Shown here one piece after another: positions 35,157 to 44,171 of a stretch of DNA of 64,000 nt. The notes beneath the pieces were generated by a model that saw only the letters and a list, made by a program, of their open reading frames with translations, was not told the origin of the DNA and made no database searches. The translations under genes and the position numbers were made by a program. The stretch is from Alphaproteobacteria bacterium (GTDB lineage Bacteria; Pseudomonadota; Alphaproteobacteria; Micavibrionales; Micavibrionaceae). The stretch is from contig JAUHWR010000001.1 of assembly GCA_030427385.1 (NCBI GenBank), forward strand, positions 682,001-746,000, read 5' to 3'. The number at the start of each line of letters is the position of its first letter. Positions within the stretch are counted from its first letter, which is position 1.

Positions 35157-35888
35157 ATGGCCGAAAATAAAGATAAATTATCACCGGAACATCCCAACCA
35201 TATTGCCATCATAATGGATGGAAACGGACGCTGGGCACAGGCGCGCGGACTCCCCAGATTGGAGGGGCATCGCCGCGGCGTTGAGGCCGTGAAAAAAACA
35301 GTTAAAACAACGATGGAATTACATATTCCATATTTGACTCTTTTTGGATTTTCATCAGAAAACTGGAAGCGCCCGCAAGAAGAAATTAAAGAGCTGATGA
35401 AGCTTTTAAGATATTATTTGCGTTCTGAAACGGCAGAACTTCATAAGAACGATATTCGCATACGTGTAATTGGTGATCGGACAGCATTTAGCCAAGATAT
35501 TATCGAACTTATTGATAATGCGGAAAAATTGACCAAAGACAATTCATCTTTAACTTTAACAATTGCCCTTAACTATGGCGGACGAAACGATATTCTGCGC
35601 GCGGCAAAAAAAGTTGCTGATAGTGGGCTTGACCTAAATGATGAGGGTTTTGAAGTTGCTTTTCAGCAATCACTCATGACAAAAGGGCTTCCGGATCCTG
35701 ATTTGTTAATTCGCACAAGCGGAGAGCAACGCATTAGTAATTTTCTTCTTTGGCAATGCGCCTATAGTGAATTGTATTTTACAGATATAAACTGGCCAGA
35801 CTTTAATAGAGAAAGCTTGATAGAGGCGATTGAATCCTATACCAAGAGAGAGCGTCGTTATGGCGACGTTAAAATTATTAAGTCATAA
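35157..35888 (+). CDS. uppS: Undecaprenyl diphosphate synthase
   Basis: This cis-prenyltransferase makes the C55 carrier lipid for peptidoglycan and O-antigen. The protein is 243 residues from the ATG at 35157; a GTG at 35139 is an alternative. The signature I-I-M-D-G-N-G-R-W-A and G-H-R-R-G-V-E-A-V lies near residues 22-45, with the catalytic Asp in M-D-G-N. The substrate-binding R-T-S-G-E-Q-R-I-S-N-F-L-L-W-Q is near residue 192. Position before cdsA and dxr is conserved. Confidence 0.96.
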   Translation: MAENKDKLSPEHPNHIAIIMDGNGRWAQARGLPRLEGHRRGVEAVKKTVKTTMELHIPYLTLFGFSSENWKRPQEEIKELMKLLRYYLRSETAELHKNDIRIRVIGDRTAFSQDIIELIDNAEKLTKDNSSLTLTIALNYGGRNDILRAAKKVADSGLDLNDEGFEVAFQQSLMTKGLPDPDLLIRTSGEQRISNFLLWQCAYSELYFTDINWPDFNRESLIEAIESYTKRERRYGDVKIIKS

Positions 35889-35891
35889 AAC

Positions 35892-36566
35892 ATGAATTTA
35901 TCATCATTTCACACTAGGCTGATTTCTGCTCTAATCATGTTTCCGCCTGTTGTGCTCATCGTTTATCTGGGGGGCGTATATTTTGCCTCCCTAATGGTAT
36001 TGACGCTATTCATCTCAATGTATGAATGGATACGCTTATCGAAAAAAACGCATTATTATCTTTTGTTTTCGCTCATAGGCATCATTTATTTAGGCGGCGC
36101 GCATTATTTGTTTTATCAATTACGTGAAATTCCTGAAATTGGATGGATTTTTTCGATTTTGGCTTATTTTTGCGTATGGTCATCAGATAGCTTCGCCTAT
36201 ATTTTCGGAAAAAAAATTGGCGGTGCCAAGCTTGCTCCAAAAATCAGCCCTAATAAAACCAGAGCGGGTTTGCTGGGAGCGGTATTTGGGGCTGTTATCG
36301 TTCTTGTTATCGGCGATATTGTTATGACTCTATTGGGAATTGATCAGCCAAATATGGGCGTGGTATTTATCGTCATCTTTGGAGCATTGATCGGGTTATT
36401 TGCCCAGATTGGTGATCTATTGGTATCTGCTTTGAAGCGCAAAGCTAACCAAAAAGACTCTGGGCATATTATTCCGGGACATGGTGGTTTATTGGATCGT
36501 ATTGATGCCTTATTATTGGCGGCGCCTATATTTTATGTGGGCGTAGAATTGTTTTTAATTGGGTAG
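35892..36566 (+). CDS. cdsA: Phosphatidate cytidylyltransferase (CDP-diglyceride synthase)
   Basis: This integral membrane enzyme makes CDP-diacylglycerol, the precursor of all phospholipids here, including the phosphatidylcholine made by Pcs. At 224 residues it is shorter than many homologues. The C-terminal family signature is intact: S-A-L-K-R, then K-D-S-G-H-I-I-P-G-H-G-G-L-L-D-R-I-D, ending in L-L-A-A-P. It starts 3 bases after uppS and its stop precedes the dxr ATG by one base. Confidence 0.95.
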   Translation: MNLSSFHTRLISALIMFPPVVLIVYLGGVYFASLMVLTLFISMYEWIRLSKKTHYYLLFSLIGIIYLGGAHYLFYQLREIPEIGWIFSILAYFCVWSSDSFAYIFGKKIGGAKLAPKISPNKTRAGLLGAVFGAVIVLVIGDIVMTLLGIDQPNMGVVFIVIFGALIGLFAQIGDLLVSALKRKANQKDSGHIIPGHGGLLDRIDALLLAAPIFYVGVELFLIG

Positions 36567-36567
36567 A

Positions 36568-37668
36568 ATGCAAAAGAAAAAAATCAATATTCTGGGGGTG
36601 ACCGGATCGGTTGGACGTAGCGCTGTGGATGTAATTTTGGCGCATGCGGAAAAATTTGAAGTCAATCTTATCTCCGCGCACCAAAAAGCAGATGAGTTAA
36701 CAGAAATTGCCTCAAAATTAGGAGCAAAGCATGCGGTTTTAACCAGCAAAAAAGATCATCAATTACACGATTACTTGCAAGTACCCGTAGACATTACGTT
36801 GGCGGCGATAGTGGGGATGGCGGGGTTGGAATCATTAATGGCGGCCATTCCCCATTCCAAAGCAATTGCGATTGCCAACAAAGAGCCTTTAGTTGCGGCA
36901 GGTGATTTAGTTTTGGCGGCCTGTGAAAAGTACGGTACAAAAATTTTGCCGGTCGATAGTGAGCATAACGCCATATTTCAAGTGTTTGATCAGACGCAAA
37001 AAGATCAAATTGAGCGTATAATTCTAACAGCCTCAGGCGGCCCATTTCGAGAGGCATCTCGGGAAAATATGAGGAATATCACACCGGAGCAAGCAGTTAA
37101 ACATCCTAATTGGTCAATGGGCGCTAAAATTTCAATTGATAGCGCGACCATGATGAATAAGGCTCTGGAGGTAATTGAAGCGCATTATTTGTTTGGAATG
37201 CCCGCGGATAAAATTGATGTGCTGGTTCATCCACAATCCATTATTCATTCCATGGTCGAATATAGTGATGGCTCTGTTTTGGCACAGCTGGGGGCAGCCG
37301 ATATGAAAACACCAATTACATACGCTTTGGGTTGGCCAAATAGAATGTCATCACCAGGGCAAAAGCTGGATTTTAAAGCGATATCCAGATTAGATTTTAC
37401 AGCGCCGGATTTGGAACGCTTTCCGTCCATAAGGCTAGGTTATGAGTGTTTAAAGGCGGGGCAGGCGGCGTGTTTGGTGTTTAATACCGCCAACGAGATA
37501 GCTGTTCAGGCTTTTTTAAATCATAAAATAGGATTTTTGGACATTGTTGATAATGTTGAGAAAGCATTAAATGAGATTAATCCGATTGAGCTTTCGGACT
37601 TGGAGAGTATTCTGGAGTATGATAAAAACGTGCGGGATTTTACAAATCACACTATATTAAACAATTAA
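36568..37668 (+). CDS. dxr: 1-deoxy-D-xylulose 5-phosphate reductoisomerase
   Basis: This is the second enzyme of the non-mevalonate isoprenoid pathway, reducing and rearranging DXP to MEP with NADPH. The ATG at 36568 gives 366 residues; a TTG three codons earlier overlaps cdsA. The NADPH fold has G-V-T-G-S-V-G-R-S-A near residue 8. The metal and substrate region shows P-V-D-S-E-H-N-A-I-F, S-A-T-M-M-N-K and V-H-P-Q-S-I-I-H-S-M. Its product feeds UppS upstream and quinone synthesis. Confidence 0.97.
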   Translation: MQKKKINILGVTGSVGRSAVDVILAHAEKFEVNLISAHQKADELTEIASKLGAKHAVLTSKKDHQLHDYLQVPVDITLAAIVGMAGLESLMAAIPHSKAIAIANKEPLVAAGDLVLAACEKYGTKILPVDSEHNAIFQVFDQTQKDQIERIILTASGGPFREASRENMRNITPEQAVKHPNWSMGAKISIDSATMMNKALEVIEAHYLFGMPADKIDVLVHPQSIIHSMVEYSDGSVLAQLGAADMKTPITYALGWPNRMSSPGQKLDFKAISRLDFTAPDLERFPSIRLGYECLKAGQAACLVFNTANEIAVQAFLNHKIGFLDIVDNVEKALNEINPIELSDLESILEYDKNVRDFTNHTILNN

Positions 37669-37691
37669 TGAAAATGAATTAAAGGACATTT

Positions 37692-39092
37692 ATGGCGACA
37701 GTTTCGGATTTTATGCAGTTAATGGCGCAAAACGTTTGGTTATATGGCGGCGCCTTTCTTGTGGTTCTTTCCATATTGGTATTTGTCCATGAATGGGGGC
37801 ACTATATTGTTGCGAAGAAGTGCGGCGTAAAAGTTGATTCATTCTCAATTGGCTTTGGTCCTGAATTATTTGGCTATACAGATAAAGCCGGAACGCGCTG
37901 GAAATTTTCACTCATTCCGCTCGGCGGTTATGTGAAGATGTTTGGGGATCAGGATCCCTCAAGCGCGGGTTTTTCAGATGAGGTCATGATAGGCGAGGCT
38001 GATGATGAGACATCACGCCCTATGACAGAGGCGGAACGTAAGCAAGCATTTTTTGCAAAATCAGTTGCACAGCGCGCTGCAGTTGTATTTGCAGGGCCTG
38101 CGATAAATTTTATTTTTGCAATTATATTGCTGGCGGGACTTTATACATTCTATGGTAAACCAGTAACACCGCCAATTGCCGGCGCAGTCGTTGAGGGCTC
38201 GGCGGCTGATAAAGCCGGTTTTGAACCACATGATCTCGTATTATCAATTGATAATAATAAAATTAATTCATTCGAGCAAATCAGACGCGCGGTGATGATT
38301 GGTCTTGATACTCCCTTAAACTTTGTGGTGGAACGTGATGGTCAGGAAGTTTCCTTTACGGCAACACCTGAAAAATTTCAAGAAAGAGACCATTTCGGTT
38401 TTTCTCAATCGCGCGGAATGCTTGGGATATTAGGGCCGGCTGAAGGATTACATTTATCAGCTATCATCAGTGTCAATGGGCGCGATGTTGGGGATGTTGA
38501 TGCCGCCCGCGAGGAGATTTTAAAGCATCTAGATGGTGAGGTGACATTAGGTTTACGCCGTAGTGAGGATGAAACTGCATCTTATGTAACGCGCCCTTTG
38601 AAGGATTTGAACAGCGGGTTATTTGACGAAGCATCAGATGATTATAATCATCTGATCATTATGAATGAGATGAAGGAAACTACGTTATTAACCTATGGGC
38701 CTTTAACCAGCTTAAAGGAGGCAGTTGTTGAAACTGCGGATATTACTGTCAGTACATTATATGCATTGGGTCAGATGGTAACAGGAACAAGAAGCGCAAA
38801 GGAGCTTGGCGGTATTATCCGTATAGGGGCGATTGCGGGGGATATGGCAACAAGTGGGATAATTGCTCTGATTACATTTACTGCATTATTGTCAATCAAT
38901 CTTGGATTGATTAATTTATTCCCAATTCCTTTATTGGACGGCGGGCATTTATTATTCTATGGCATTGAAGCAATTAAAGGCTCTCCTGTTTCTGAGAAAG
39001 TGCAAGAGTATGCATTCCGTTTTGGAGTCGTGGTGTTAGTCGGATTGATGCTGTTTGCCAATCTAAATGATATCTTTCATCTTCTTCTCTAG
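37692..39092 (+). CDS. rseP: RIP intramembrane zinc metalloprotease RseP
   Basis: This site-2 protease homologue cleaves anti-sigma factors and signal peptides within the membrane. The 466-residue protein is slightly long. H-E-W-G-H is at about residues 33-37 in the first helix. One PDZ domain with G-S-A-A-D-K-A-G-F is clear near residue 180 and a second, weaker one follows. N-L-F-P-I-P-L-L-D-G-G-H in the third helix gives the last zinc ligand. A proteobacterial conserved neighbourhood (dxr-rseP-bamA) supports the call. AAAGGACA is its ribosome site. Confidence 0.95.
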   Translation: MATVSDFMQLMAQNVWLYGGAFLVVLSILVFVHEWGHYIVAKKCGVKVDSFSIGFGPELFGYTDKAGTRWKFSLIPLGGYVKMFGDQDPSSAGFSDEVMIGEADDETSRPMTEAERKQAFFAKSVAQRAAVVFAGPAINFIFAIILLAGLYTFYGKPVTPPIAGAVVEGSAADKAGFEPHDLVLSIDNNKINSFEQIRRAVMIGLDTPLNFVVERDGQEVSFTATPEKFQERDHFGFSQSRGMLGILGPAEGLHLSAIISVNGRDVGDVDAAREEILKHLDGEVTLGLRRSEDETASYVTRPLKDLNSGLFDEASDDYNHLIIMNEMKETTLLTYGPLTSLKEAVVETADITVSTLYALGQMVTGTRSAKELGGIIRIGAIAGDMATSGIIALITFTALLSINLGLINLFPIPLLDGGHLLFYGIEAIKGSPVSEKVQEYAFRFGVVVLVGLMLFANLNDIFHLLL

Positions 39093-39185
39093 GCTATTGT
39101 AAAAACAACACAAATTTTTGTGCATATTTATTAAAAAATTAGAAAGCGAATTGACCGATTCTGTGAAATCTCCTATACAAGTGGG

Positions 39186-41459
39186 ATGAAAAAATTCTGC
39201 TTTAGATTCTCTTTGTTTTCCCTTTTTATGATTTTTGCGACACTTGCTCACGCGCAGCAAACACTTCGTGAGATTAAGGTCAGTGGTTTGGAACGATTAG
39301 AGCCCGCGACGGTGTCTTCCTACATGAATCTAGAGCCCGGGCAGCCGCTCACTCAAGAAGCAATTGATGGCGCTTTACGTGATTTGTTTCAGACCGGCTT
39401 ATTTGCGGATGTGAAAGTCCGCGCCGAAAGCGGTGTTATGACTGTCTTCGTGAAGGAGAACCCAATCATTAATCAAATTGCATTCGAGGGAAATCGACGT
39501 ATTGATGATGATGAATTGCTCTCTGAAATTGCAATCCGTCCCCGTCAGGTATTCTCACGAACAAAGGTTCAGGCCGCGGTAACACGACTTTCTCAACTAT
39601 ATAACCGTCAAGGGCGCTTTTCAGTTGATATTGAACCAAAAATTATCAAGTTAGATCAAAATCGCATTAATTTAGTCTTTGAAGTGTCCGAAGGTGAAAT
39701 TACCAAGGTGCGTTCGATTAAATTTATAGGGAATGAGCGTTTTTCAGATGCGGCCTTGCGCGAAGAATTATCCACGAAGGAAACAAGATGGTATCGTTTT
39801 ATTACAGCAGATGACCGCTATGATCCGGACCGTTTGGCATTCGACCAAGAATTAATTCGCCGCTTTTATTTGCGTGAAGGTTACGCCGATTTTAATATTA
39901 TTTCTGTGAATTCAGAGCTTTCCAGAAATAATAAGGATTTCTTTATTACGATTACCTTAGATGAAGGTGAGCGATATAAATTCGGTAATATAAATATAGA
40001 TTCAAAAATCTCCAATTTTGATTCTTCTGTATTGCAGCCGGAAATTACTTTTGAGACAGGCGCTTGGTATAACGCTGAAAATGTCCAAGAAACAACAACC
40101 AAAATGACGAATAAACTGGGCGATTTGCAATATGCTTTTGTTAATGTACGTCCTGTTCCATATAAAAATGAAGCGAATAAAACCATTGATATCGCGCTGG
40201 AAATTAATGAATCTCCGCGTGTATTCGTTGAACGCATTAATATTAATGGGAACGTACGTACGCTTGATAAAGTTGTGCGCCGCGAAATTGAACTGATCGA
40301 AGGCGACCCATTCAATAGAAGTAAAGTTGCCGAGTCAGAGCAAAACATAAAAGATTTAGGGTATTTTGAAACTGTTAAAGTTGAAGCCACGCAAGGTAGT
40401 GCGCCGGATAAATCTGTGATTGATATCGATGTTGAAGAAAAATCAACTGGTGAGTTGTCTGTTGGGGCTGGTTTTTCAACTAATGATGGACCTTTGGCTG
40501 ACTTCCGCATTCGTGAACGTAACTTCCTTGGACGTGGGCAAGACGTTCTTTTGGGCGCAACCGTTGCAGGGGAAAGAACAGAATTCGATTTCTCATTTAC
40601 AGAGCCATATTTCTTAAATCGCGATTTATCTGCCGGCTTTGATTTGTTCCATATCACGCGTGATTTGCAGGATGAGAGCTCTTACGACCAAAAACGTACA
40701 GGCGGCGCCTTACGTATGGGGTATCCTCTATCTGAAAGATGGCGTCAAACTTTACGTTACCGATATGAATATAATGAGATTGAGAACGTTAATCCTGCCG
40801 CATCACTATATATTCGTGCACAGCAGGGCAAACGTACAACATCAGCCGTATCACAACGCCTAAGCTATGAGAATGTTGACTCAACATTGTTCCCAACTGA
40901 TGGATGGTTAGGATGGCTTGATACTGAATATGCTGGAGTGGGCGGGGATGCAAATTATGTATCTGCCAAAATCGGTACATCTTATTTTGTACCTGTATAT
41001 GATGACATCGTGTTCAATCTTCTTGGGGAAACTGGTGCCATTACAGGTGTTGGTGGTGAAAATGTTCAAATTAATGAGCGCTTCTTCCTTGGCGGGGCAA
41101 CGTTACGCGGCTTTGAACAGGCCGGGATTGGTCCACGTGATATTACGACCACTGACGCGCTTGGTGGTAATTACTTCTATCGCGGCGCGGCTGAACTAAG
41201 TTTCCCGGTCTTCTTACCTAAGGAATTGGGTGTGAAAGGACATGCTTTCAGTGATATGGGCGCATTATGGGATATTGATGAAACATCTACATTGGCAAAT
41301 CCATTTGATGATAATCAGGCGATCCGTGTATCTGCAGGGGTCGGCGTGTCATGGAGATCACCTTTTGGGCCAATTCGTGTTGATTTCGGCTTCCCGATCG
41401 TGAGTGAAGAATATGACGAAGAGGAAAACTTCCGCTTTAATTTCGGAACAAGATTTTAA
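39186..41459 (+). CDS. bamA: Outer-membrane assembly factor BamA
   Basis: This is the central component of the machine that inserts beta-barrel proteins. The 757-residue precursor has a signal peptide ending A-H-A-Q near residue 24, five POTRA domains (about 25-420) and a C-terminal 16-strand barrel. The L6 loop has L-R-G-F-E near residue 640, the family's conserved V/L-R-G-F motif. It ends with phenylalanine (F-G-T-R-F). Downstream skp and lpxD keep the standard order. It would fold barrels such as the LpxR homologue in this window. Confidence 0.97.
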   Translation: MKKFCFRFSLFSLFMIFATLAHAQQTLREIKVSGLERLEPATVSSYMNLEPGQPLTQEAIDGALRDLFQTGLFADVKVRAESGVMTVFVKENPIINQIAFEGNRRIDDDELLSEIAIRPRQVFSRTKVQAAVTRLSQLYNRQGRFSVDIEPKIIKLDQNRINLVFEVSEGEITKVRSIKFIGNERFSDAALREELSTKETRWYRFITADDRYDPDRLAFDQELIRRFYLREGYADFNIISVNSELSRNNKDFFITITLDEGERYKFGNINIDSKISNFDSSVLQPEITFETGAWYNAENVQETTTKMTNKLGDLQYAFVNVRPVPYKNEANKTIDIALEINESPRVFVERININGNVRTLDKVVRREIELIEGDPFNRSKVAESEQNIKDLGYFETVKVEATQGSAPDKSVIDIDVEEKSTGELSVGAGFSTNDGPLADFRIRERNFLGRGQDVLLGATVAGERTEFDFSFTEPYFLNRDLSAGFDLFHITRDLQDESSYDQKRTGGALRMGYPLSERWRQTLRYRYEYNEIENVNPAASLYIRAQQGKRTTSAVSQRLSYENVDSTLFPTDGWLGWLDTEYAGVGGDANYVSAKIGTSYFVPVYDDIVFNLLGETGAITGVGGENVQINERFFLGGATLRGFEQAGIGPRDITTTDALGGNYFYRGAAELSFPVFLPKELGVKGHAFSDMGALWDIDETSTLANPFDDNQAIRVSAGVGVSWRSPFGPIRVDFGFPIVSEEYDEEENFRFNFGTRF

Positions 41460-41486
41460 TTAAAAAAATAATGGGGATTCTATAAA

Positions 41487-42017
41487 ATGAAACATATCGC
41501 ACTCGCGCTTTCTGTTATAACGCTTTTAATGGCGACGCCCGTACAGGCGCAAAATATTGCCTTGGCTGATGCGGATTATTTAATGAATGTATCGGAAGCT
41601 GCCAAAAGTATAAAAGGCCAGCTTAAATCTCAACGTGAAAAATTTCAAAGTGACTTTAAATCTACACAAGCTTCGCTTCAAAAAGATGAGAAAGCTTTAT
41701 TAGAAAAAAGAAAAAATCTTACTGATGAAGAGTTCAAAAAGCAAATATCTACGTTTCAATCAAAAATGAAAAGTGAGGAAAGCAAATTTCAAAAAAAGAA
41801 AGAGGGGCTTGATGAAGGGTTTTCAAATGCTTTAAAAGACCTTCAAAAAGAAATCGGACTTGTTATTCAGCAAGTTGCAAAAGAAAAATCGTTAGATTTG
41901 GTGATTTCAAAACAAAGTATTTTATTCGCAGCCGCGGGACAAAAGGATATTACAGAGGATGTGCTAACCGCATTGAATGCAAAGATCAAAACAATTCAGG
42001 TTAAAACTTCGCAATAA
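41487..42017 (+). CDS. skp: Periplasmic chaperone Skp/OmpH
   Basis: This 176-residue precursor has a signal peptide cleaved near V-Q-A-Q at residue 22. The middle part (about 45-115) is a lysine/glutamate-rich coiled coil forming one tentacle, and the ends form the trimerisation body, including V-D...A-D-x-L-M-N-V-S and the C-terminal D-V-x-x-A-L-N-A. Skp holds unfolded outer-membrane proteins in the periplasm for BamA, encoded directly upstream. Confidence 0.9.
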   Translation: MKHIALALSVITLLMATPVQAQNIALADADYLMNVSEAAKSIKGQLKSQREKFQSDFKSTQASLQKDEKALLEKRKNLTDEEFKKQISTFQSKMKSEESKFQKKKEGLDEGFSNALKDLQKEIGLVIQQVAKEKSLDLVISKQSILFAAAGQKDITEDVLTALNAKIKTIQVKTSQ

Positions 42018-42035
42018 TCTGTGATATAAGGGGCT

Positions 42036-42995
42036 ATGGCGGATCAAGATTTTTTTACTAATAAAGGGCCTTTCGGGCTCTTGGAAATTATTGATAAGAC
42101 AGGTGCAACAGCTCTTGTCGATACAAAAATATCAAAAATAATTTCAGACGTTGCGCCATTAGATAAAGCTGATGCGGACCATATTTCATTCTTAGATAAT
42201 GTTAAATATAAAGAACAATTTAGTGCTACTAAGGCGGGTGCGGTCTTTTGTCACGAGGATGTTGCGCATTTAGCACCGAAAAATACGGTATGTTTAATAT
42301 CTAAATCGCCATATAAAGCATATGCATTGGCGGCGCAGATGTTTTACCCAATTTATCAAAATGAAGGCTCTATATCCCCGAATGCTATCATCGGAGAGGG
42401 GGCGGTGATTGGTAGGAATACTATCATTGAAGCAGGCGCCGTAATTGGAAAAAACGTTAAAATTGGAGAGGGTTGCTTTATTGGTGCTAACGCCTCTATT
42501 ACACATACTATCATGGGCGATTATTGCCGAATTTATCCTGGTGTCAGAATAGGGCAGGATGGCTTTGGTTTTGCAATGGATCCAGCCGGACATGTTAAAG
42601 TACCTCAATTGGGACGCGTTGTTATCAAAGACCATGTCGAGGTTGGCGCTAATAGCTGCATTGATCGGGGATCGGGTCCTGATACTGTGATTGGTGAAGG
42701 GACATGGATCGATAATCTGGTTCAAATTGGTCATAACGTAAAAATTGGGCGCGGATGTATTTTAATCGCGCAAAGCGGTATCGCCGGAAGTTCAGTAGTG
42801 GAAGATTATGCCGTAATTGCGGCCCAAGCTGGGGTTGCGGGTCATCTTACGATAGGAATGGGAGCGCAAATCGCAGCGCAGTCAGGTATCATGCGCGATG
42901 TGCCATCCGGAGAAAAATTTATGGGTAGCCCCGGAGCGCCCATAAAGGAATATTTGCGACAGGTTGCGTTTTTAAAAAAAGCGATTAAAAGATAA
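42036..42995 (+). CDS. lpxD: UDP-3-O-acylglucosamine N-acyltransferase
   Basis: This enzyme adds the N-linked 3-hydroxyacyl chain in lipid A synthesis. The 319-residue protein has an N-terminal uridine-binding domain and a left-handed beta helix of hexapeptide repeats (for example I-G-E-G-A-V-I-G-R-N-T-I from residue 120). The catalytic histidine is in Q-I-G-H-N-V-K-I-G near residue 233. A C-terminal helical tail follows. The location between skp and fabZ is conserved. Confidence 0.97.
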   Translation: MADQDFFTNKGPFGLLEIIDKTGATALVDTKISKIISDVAPLDKADADHISFLDNVKYKEQFSATKAGAVFCHEDVAHLAPKNTVCLISKSPYKAYALAAQMFYPIYQNEGSISPNAIIGEGAVIGRNTIIEAGAVIGKNVKIGEGCFIGANASITHTIMGDYCRIYPGVRIGQDGFGFAMDPAGHVKVPQLGRVVIKDHVEVGANSCIDRGSGPDTVIGEGTWIDNLVQIGHNVKIGRGCILIAQSGIAGSSVVEDYAVIAAQAGVAGHLTIGMGAQIAAQSGIMRDVPSGEKFMGSPGAPIKEYLRQVAFLKKAIKR

Positions 42996-43015
42996 AGATA
43001 TAGCGTTTGAGTAAA

Positions 43016-43480
43016 ATGGATGAAATTATGAACGAAAAAGCAGAAACGATAGATATTATAAGAATTATGGAGATGATACCGCATCGTTATCCATTTTTGT
43101 TAGTCGATCGTATTTTGGAAACGCGCGGGGATGAATATGCCGTCGGGTTAAAAAACGTGACCATGAATGAGCCATTCTTTCAGGGGCATTTTCCCTCAAA
43201 GCCAGTTATGCCCGGCGTATTAATCATTGAAGCAATGGCGCAGGTTTCCGGTTTAACGGTCATCAATGCGCTGGGAAAAGAGGCTGAAGGCAAATTAGTT
43301 TATTTTCTGAGTATTGATGATGCAAAATTTCGTAAGCCAGTTGGTCCGGGTGATACGTTGCATATTCATGTCACGAAAATGCAAAATCGCCGCAATGTCT
43401 GGAAATTTAAATGTCAGGCAAAAGTTGGTGATGTGGTCTGCGCCGAGGCGGTCGTCGCCGCGATGTTGGCGGATGAGTAG
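43016..43480 (+). CDS. fabZ: 3-hydroxyacyl-ACP dehydratase FabZ
   Basis: This enzyme dehydrates 3-hydroxyacyl-ACP in fatty acid elongation and competes with lipid A enzymes for 3-hydroxyacyl-ACP. It has 154 residues from the ATG at 43016; a TTG at 43007 and an ATG at 43028 are alternatives. The hot-dog fold carries H-R-Y-P-F-L-L-V-D-R near residue 21 and the catalytic pair in G-H-F-P-S-K-P-V-M-P-G-V and E-A-M-A-Q. The usual followers lpxA and lpxB are missing; bioY is next. Confidence 0.96.
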   Translation: MDEIMNEKAETIDIIRIMEMIPHRYPFLLVDRILETRGDEYAVGLKNVTMNEPFFQGHFPSKPVMPGVLIIEAMAQVSGLTVINALGKEAEGKLVYFLSIDDAKFRKPVGPGDTLHIHVTKMQNRRNVWKFKCQAKVGDVVCAEAVVAAMLADE

Positions 43481-43557
43481 TTTTTTTAAGCTAACTATCA
43501 TTTAAAAATAATAAAAAAACAGTTTTCTAAATATCGTGCTTCGCAGTAAATTAAAAC

Positions 43558-44139
43558 ATGACTTATTTTACTGAAGGTCTTTTATTTAAAGACAAGCTCT
43601 TATCTATTTCCCGTAAAACATTCGCGTGTATTTTGGCATTGGCATTGCTGATTATCTCATCAAAGATTCAGATGCCCATGATTCCAGTTCCCATCACATT
43701 TCAAACAGCGGTCGTTCTATTATTGCCAATTTTGCTTGGTAGTATGAACGGAATGGGTGTTTTACTAAGTTATTTTCTATTGGGAGCAATTGGTATGCCT
43801 GTATTTGCAATGACTGCAGGCAGTCTTGCGGGGCCTGCTTATTTTCTCGGATCAACGGGTGGGTACTTATTAGGGTTCTTTTTGGCGGCAATGGCGGTTG
43901 GCATGTTGTATGACGCCGTTAAAAATAATTCATTTTTGTTCCTGATGGCGCTGATGTTGGCGGGGCATGCGATTATATTTACATTCGGCGTGATGTGGCT
44001 GGCATATGGCTTGCCGCAATTAGGGTTAGAGGCGGCAATTATTGGCGGTTTTGTACCATTCATCGCAGGAACGGTTTTGAAGTCATTTATTTCTGCCTGT
44101 ATAATAAAATCATTACAAAAGGACGCTTCTTCTGCGTGA
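43558..44139 (+). CDS. bioY: Biotin transporter BioY (S component)
   Basis: BioY is the membrane substrate-binding part of an energy-coupling-factor transporter for biotin. The 193-residue protein has about six helices. The family pattern P-M-I-P-V-P-I-T-F-Q-T and G-x-P-V-F-A near residue 80, then G-P-x-Y-F-L-G-S-T-G-G-Y-L-L-G-F, is clear. No BioM or BioN genes are nearby; alphaproteobacterial BioY can work without them. No BirA-type box was seen upstream. Confidence 0.92.
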   Translation: MTYFTEGLLFKDKLLSISRKTFACILALALLIISSKIQMPMIPVPITFQTAVVLLLPILLGSMNGMGVLLSYFLLGAIGMPVFAMTAGSLAGPAYFLGSTGGYLLGFFLAAMAVGMLYDAVKNNSFLFLMALMLAGHAIIFTFGVMWLAYGLPQLGLEAAIIGGFVPFIAGTVLKSFISACIIKSLQKDASSA

Positions 44140-44171
44140 CTTCCTAAATAAAAACATCTAAATTAAAAGTC

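Noticed and set aside
39881-40657. 258-codon open frame on the minus strand inside bamA
   Set aside because: It is antisense to bamA, with no homology-like motif and Ser-rich composition.
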